Below, in pieces: positions 5,847 to 6,306 of a stretch of 6,306 nt of DNA. This stretch comes from DASSUC01 sp035649895 (lineage in GTDB: Bacteria; Actinomycetota; Actinomycetes; Mycobacteriales; Micromonosporaceae). Below the pieces are notes generated by a model. That model was given only the letters and a program-made list of their open reading frames with translations, was not told the DNA's origin and made no database searches. The translations under genes were made by a program, and so were the position numbers. Positions within the stretch are counted from its first letter, which is position 1. Each line of letters begins with the position of its first letter. The DNA lies in the NCBI GenBank assembly GCA_035649895.1, contig DASRIS010000104.1, positions 1 through 6,306 on the forward strand. The letters are read 5' to 3'.

Positions 5847-5888
5847 AGGGAGAGCGGTTCGCCCAACAGGGAGAGCGGTTCGCCCAAC
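5847..5888. repeat. perfect 2 x 21 bp tandem repeat
   Basis: Two identical 21-bp units lie head to tail (5847-5867 and 5868-5888), each containing GAGAGCGGTTCGCCCAAC. No further copy is visible. The array is 79 bp upstream of the secreted-protein start codon, a position suited to regulator binding or to copy-number variation tuning a promoter. It could also be a recent slippage duplication. Confidence 0.9.
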
Positions 5889-5894
5889 CGTCGC

Positions 5895-5935
5895 GGTGCG
5901 GTCACGGTAGCGCTTACTTATCAGCACGCCGCACC
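5895..5935. repeat. 7-bp inverted repeat in the leader of the secreted-protein gene
   Basis: GGTGCGG (5895-5901) and CCGCACC (5929-5935) are perfect inverted copies separated by 27 bp. They lie 32 bp upstream of the ATG at 5967. The pair could fold in the mRNA leader or flank a promoter; the AT-richer TTACTTAT stretch between them is a poor -10 candidate. Confidence 0.35.
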
Positions 5936-5954
5936 GAATGTGCCATTGAAACGC

Positions 5955-5960
5955 GGGAGG
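5955..5960 (+). promoter_or_regulatory. strong ribosome binding site of the secreted-protein gene
   Basis: GGGAGG lies 6 nt before the ATG at 5967 and is the best Shine-Dalgarno match on the plus strand of the window. It fixes the start and shows that the gene was functional before its 3' end was changed. Confidence 0.75.
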
Positions 5961-5966
5961 TAGGTC

Positions 5967-6278
5967 ATGCCCAGAGCGTTCCAGCGAAGTCTTGCGCGCG
6001 TGATAAGCGTGACTGTCGCGGTTCTCCTGTTTATCGCGGCAGCGCCAGCGGCCGCGAATGCGACTGGGACCCTGCACGTAACCGGAACGGTCACCGACCA
6101 GAGCGGGGCCGGCGTGCAGAACGTCTCAGTGACGGCGACCGCCCTCGGCGGCACCGCGGTGCTGTTCGGCCCGGTGTCCACGGCCTCGAACGGCGGCTAC
6201 CAGCTCGACGTGGATCCTGGCACGTACGACATCCATTTCGTACCGCCAAGCGGCAGCGGGCTAAGGATTCGTATTTAA
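5967..6278 (+). CDS. secreted carboxypeptidase-regulatory-like domain protein, probably truncated
   Basis: The 103-residue reading begins with a classical signal peptide: basic MPRAFQRSLAR, a hydrophobic core at about 12-27 and an A-N-A cleavage motif at 30-32. The mature part (33-99) reads as a beta-sandwich of the CarboxypepD_reg/transthyretin-like type, with GTVTDQSGAGVQNVSVTAT, a GGYQLDVDPGTYDIHFVPP ending and the usual glycine and proline turn positions. Such domains occur in adhesion or scaffolding parts of secreted proteins and have no catalytic residues themselves. Proteins of this kind normally continue well past the PPSGSGL point. Here the last codons (CTA AGG ATT CGT ATT TAA) fall in DNA of very different composition, so the natural C-terminus has probably been replaced or lost. 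The start and export signal are secure; the natural length and role are not. Confidence 0.75.
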   Translation: MPRAFQRSLARVISVTVAVLLFIAAAPAAANATGTLHVTGTVTDQSGAGVQNVSVTATALGGTAVLFGPVSTASNGGYQLDVDPGTYDIHFVPPSGSGLRIRI

Positions 6279-6306
6279 ATTACTAACATTCTTTAATTTA
6301 CTGAAG
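6261..6306. other. AT-rich right edge, foreign or junction sequence
   Basis: Eleven of 46 bases are G or C (24%), against 38 of 60 (63%) in the preceding 6201-6260. The change is abrupt, inside the secreted-protein frame. The tail contains ATTTAAAT (6273-6280) and a 7-bp inverted repeat, TAAATTA (6276-6282) with TAATTTA (6294-6300). It may be the end of an inserted element, a rearrangement point or a chimeric assembly end. No known insertion-sequence end is recognised. Confidence 0.6.

Larger units (their letters stand above)
5496..5966. other. 471-bp region without a convincing gene, rich in repeats
   Basis: Short open frames here (for example 5513-5731 and 5602-5793 on plus) lack ribosome sites, coding-like third-position bias and recognisable products. 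The region is visibly less GC-rich than the core. From left to right it holds the terminator-like hairpins, a palindrome and hairpin at 5647-5690, palindromes at 5734-5744 and 5756-5763, a MacR-like half-site at 5791-5797, a 2 x 21 bp tandem repeat at 5847-5888 and an inverted repeat at 5895-5935. Its right half is probably the control region of the secreted-protein gene at 5967. Confidence 0.6.

Noticed and set aside
5847..5888. CRISPR array
   Set aside because: The two 21-bp copies are directly adjacent with no spacer, and there are no cas genes.
5921..6181. Minus-strand frame over the secreted-protein gene
   Set aside because: Antisense shadow; the plus reading has a signal peptide, GGGAGG ribosome site and a recognisable beta-sandwich domain.

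Overview
The window reads as chromosomal DNA of a high-GC actinomycete. About 905-5495 has strong third-codon G/C bias, GTG starts and very short or overlapping gene junctions. The gene families present (a MacS-type sensor kinase, a PhzF-like enzyme, an MgtE-N/CBS protein and a DUF1003 membrane protein) are typical of Actinobacteria. A Micromonosporaceae-like host is my best guess, but it is inference only.

Layout. The left flank (1-904) is less GC-rich and more mixed in codon use. It holds one small four-helix membrane protein gene (94-534, minus) and about 370 bp without a convincing gene. The core (905-5495) is two divergent transcription units sharing a 37-bp intergenic region. Leftwards run a PhzF-family enzyme, a MacS-like sensor histidine kinase and a LuxR-type response regulator, separated by 7 and 4 bp. 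Rightwards run a soluble MgtE-N/CBS-domain protein and a DUF1003 two-helix membrane protein, which overlap by 8 bp. Both lead genes lack a Shine-Dalgarno sequence and have a TANNNT hexamer 7-8 bp before the start codon, so both messages may be leaderless.

The right flank (5496-6306) is again less GC-rich. It holds about 470 bp without a convincing gene but with hairpins, palindromes, a perfect 2 x 21 bp tandem repeat and a sequence resembling a MacR half-site. After it comes a gene for a small secreted beta-sandwich protein. That reading frame ends abruptly where GC content falls from about 63% (6201-6260) to about 24% (6261-6306), which suggests an insertion junction, a rearrangement or an assembly artefact at the window edge.

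How the genes may work together: the kinase and regulator form a complete two-component system, probably co-transcribed with the PhzF-like enzyme. The MgtE-N/CBS and DUF1003 pair looks like a coupled soluble sensor and membrane partner, possibly linked to divalent cations or nucleotides. No CRISPR array, tRNA, rRNA, transposase or recognisable defence gene was seen. Nothing here amounts to a clearly new system; the points most worth a second look are the paired leaderless promoters, the regulatory-looking DNA at 5734-5935 and the broken right edge.
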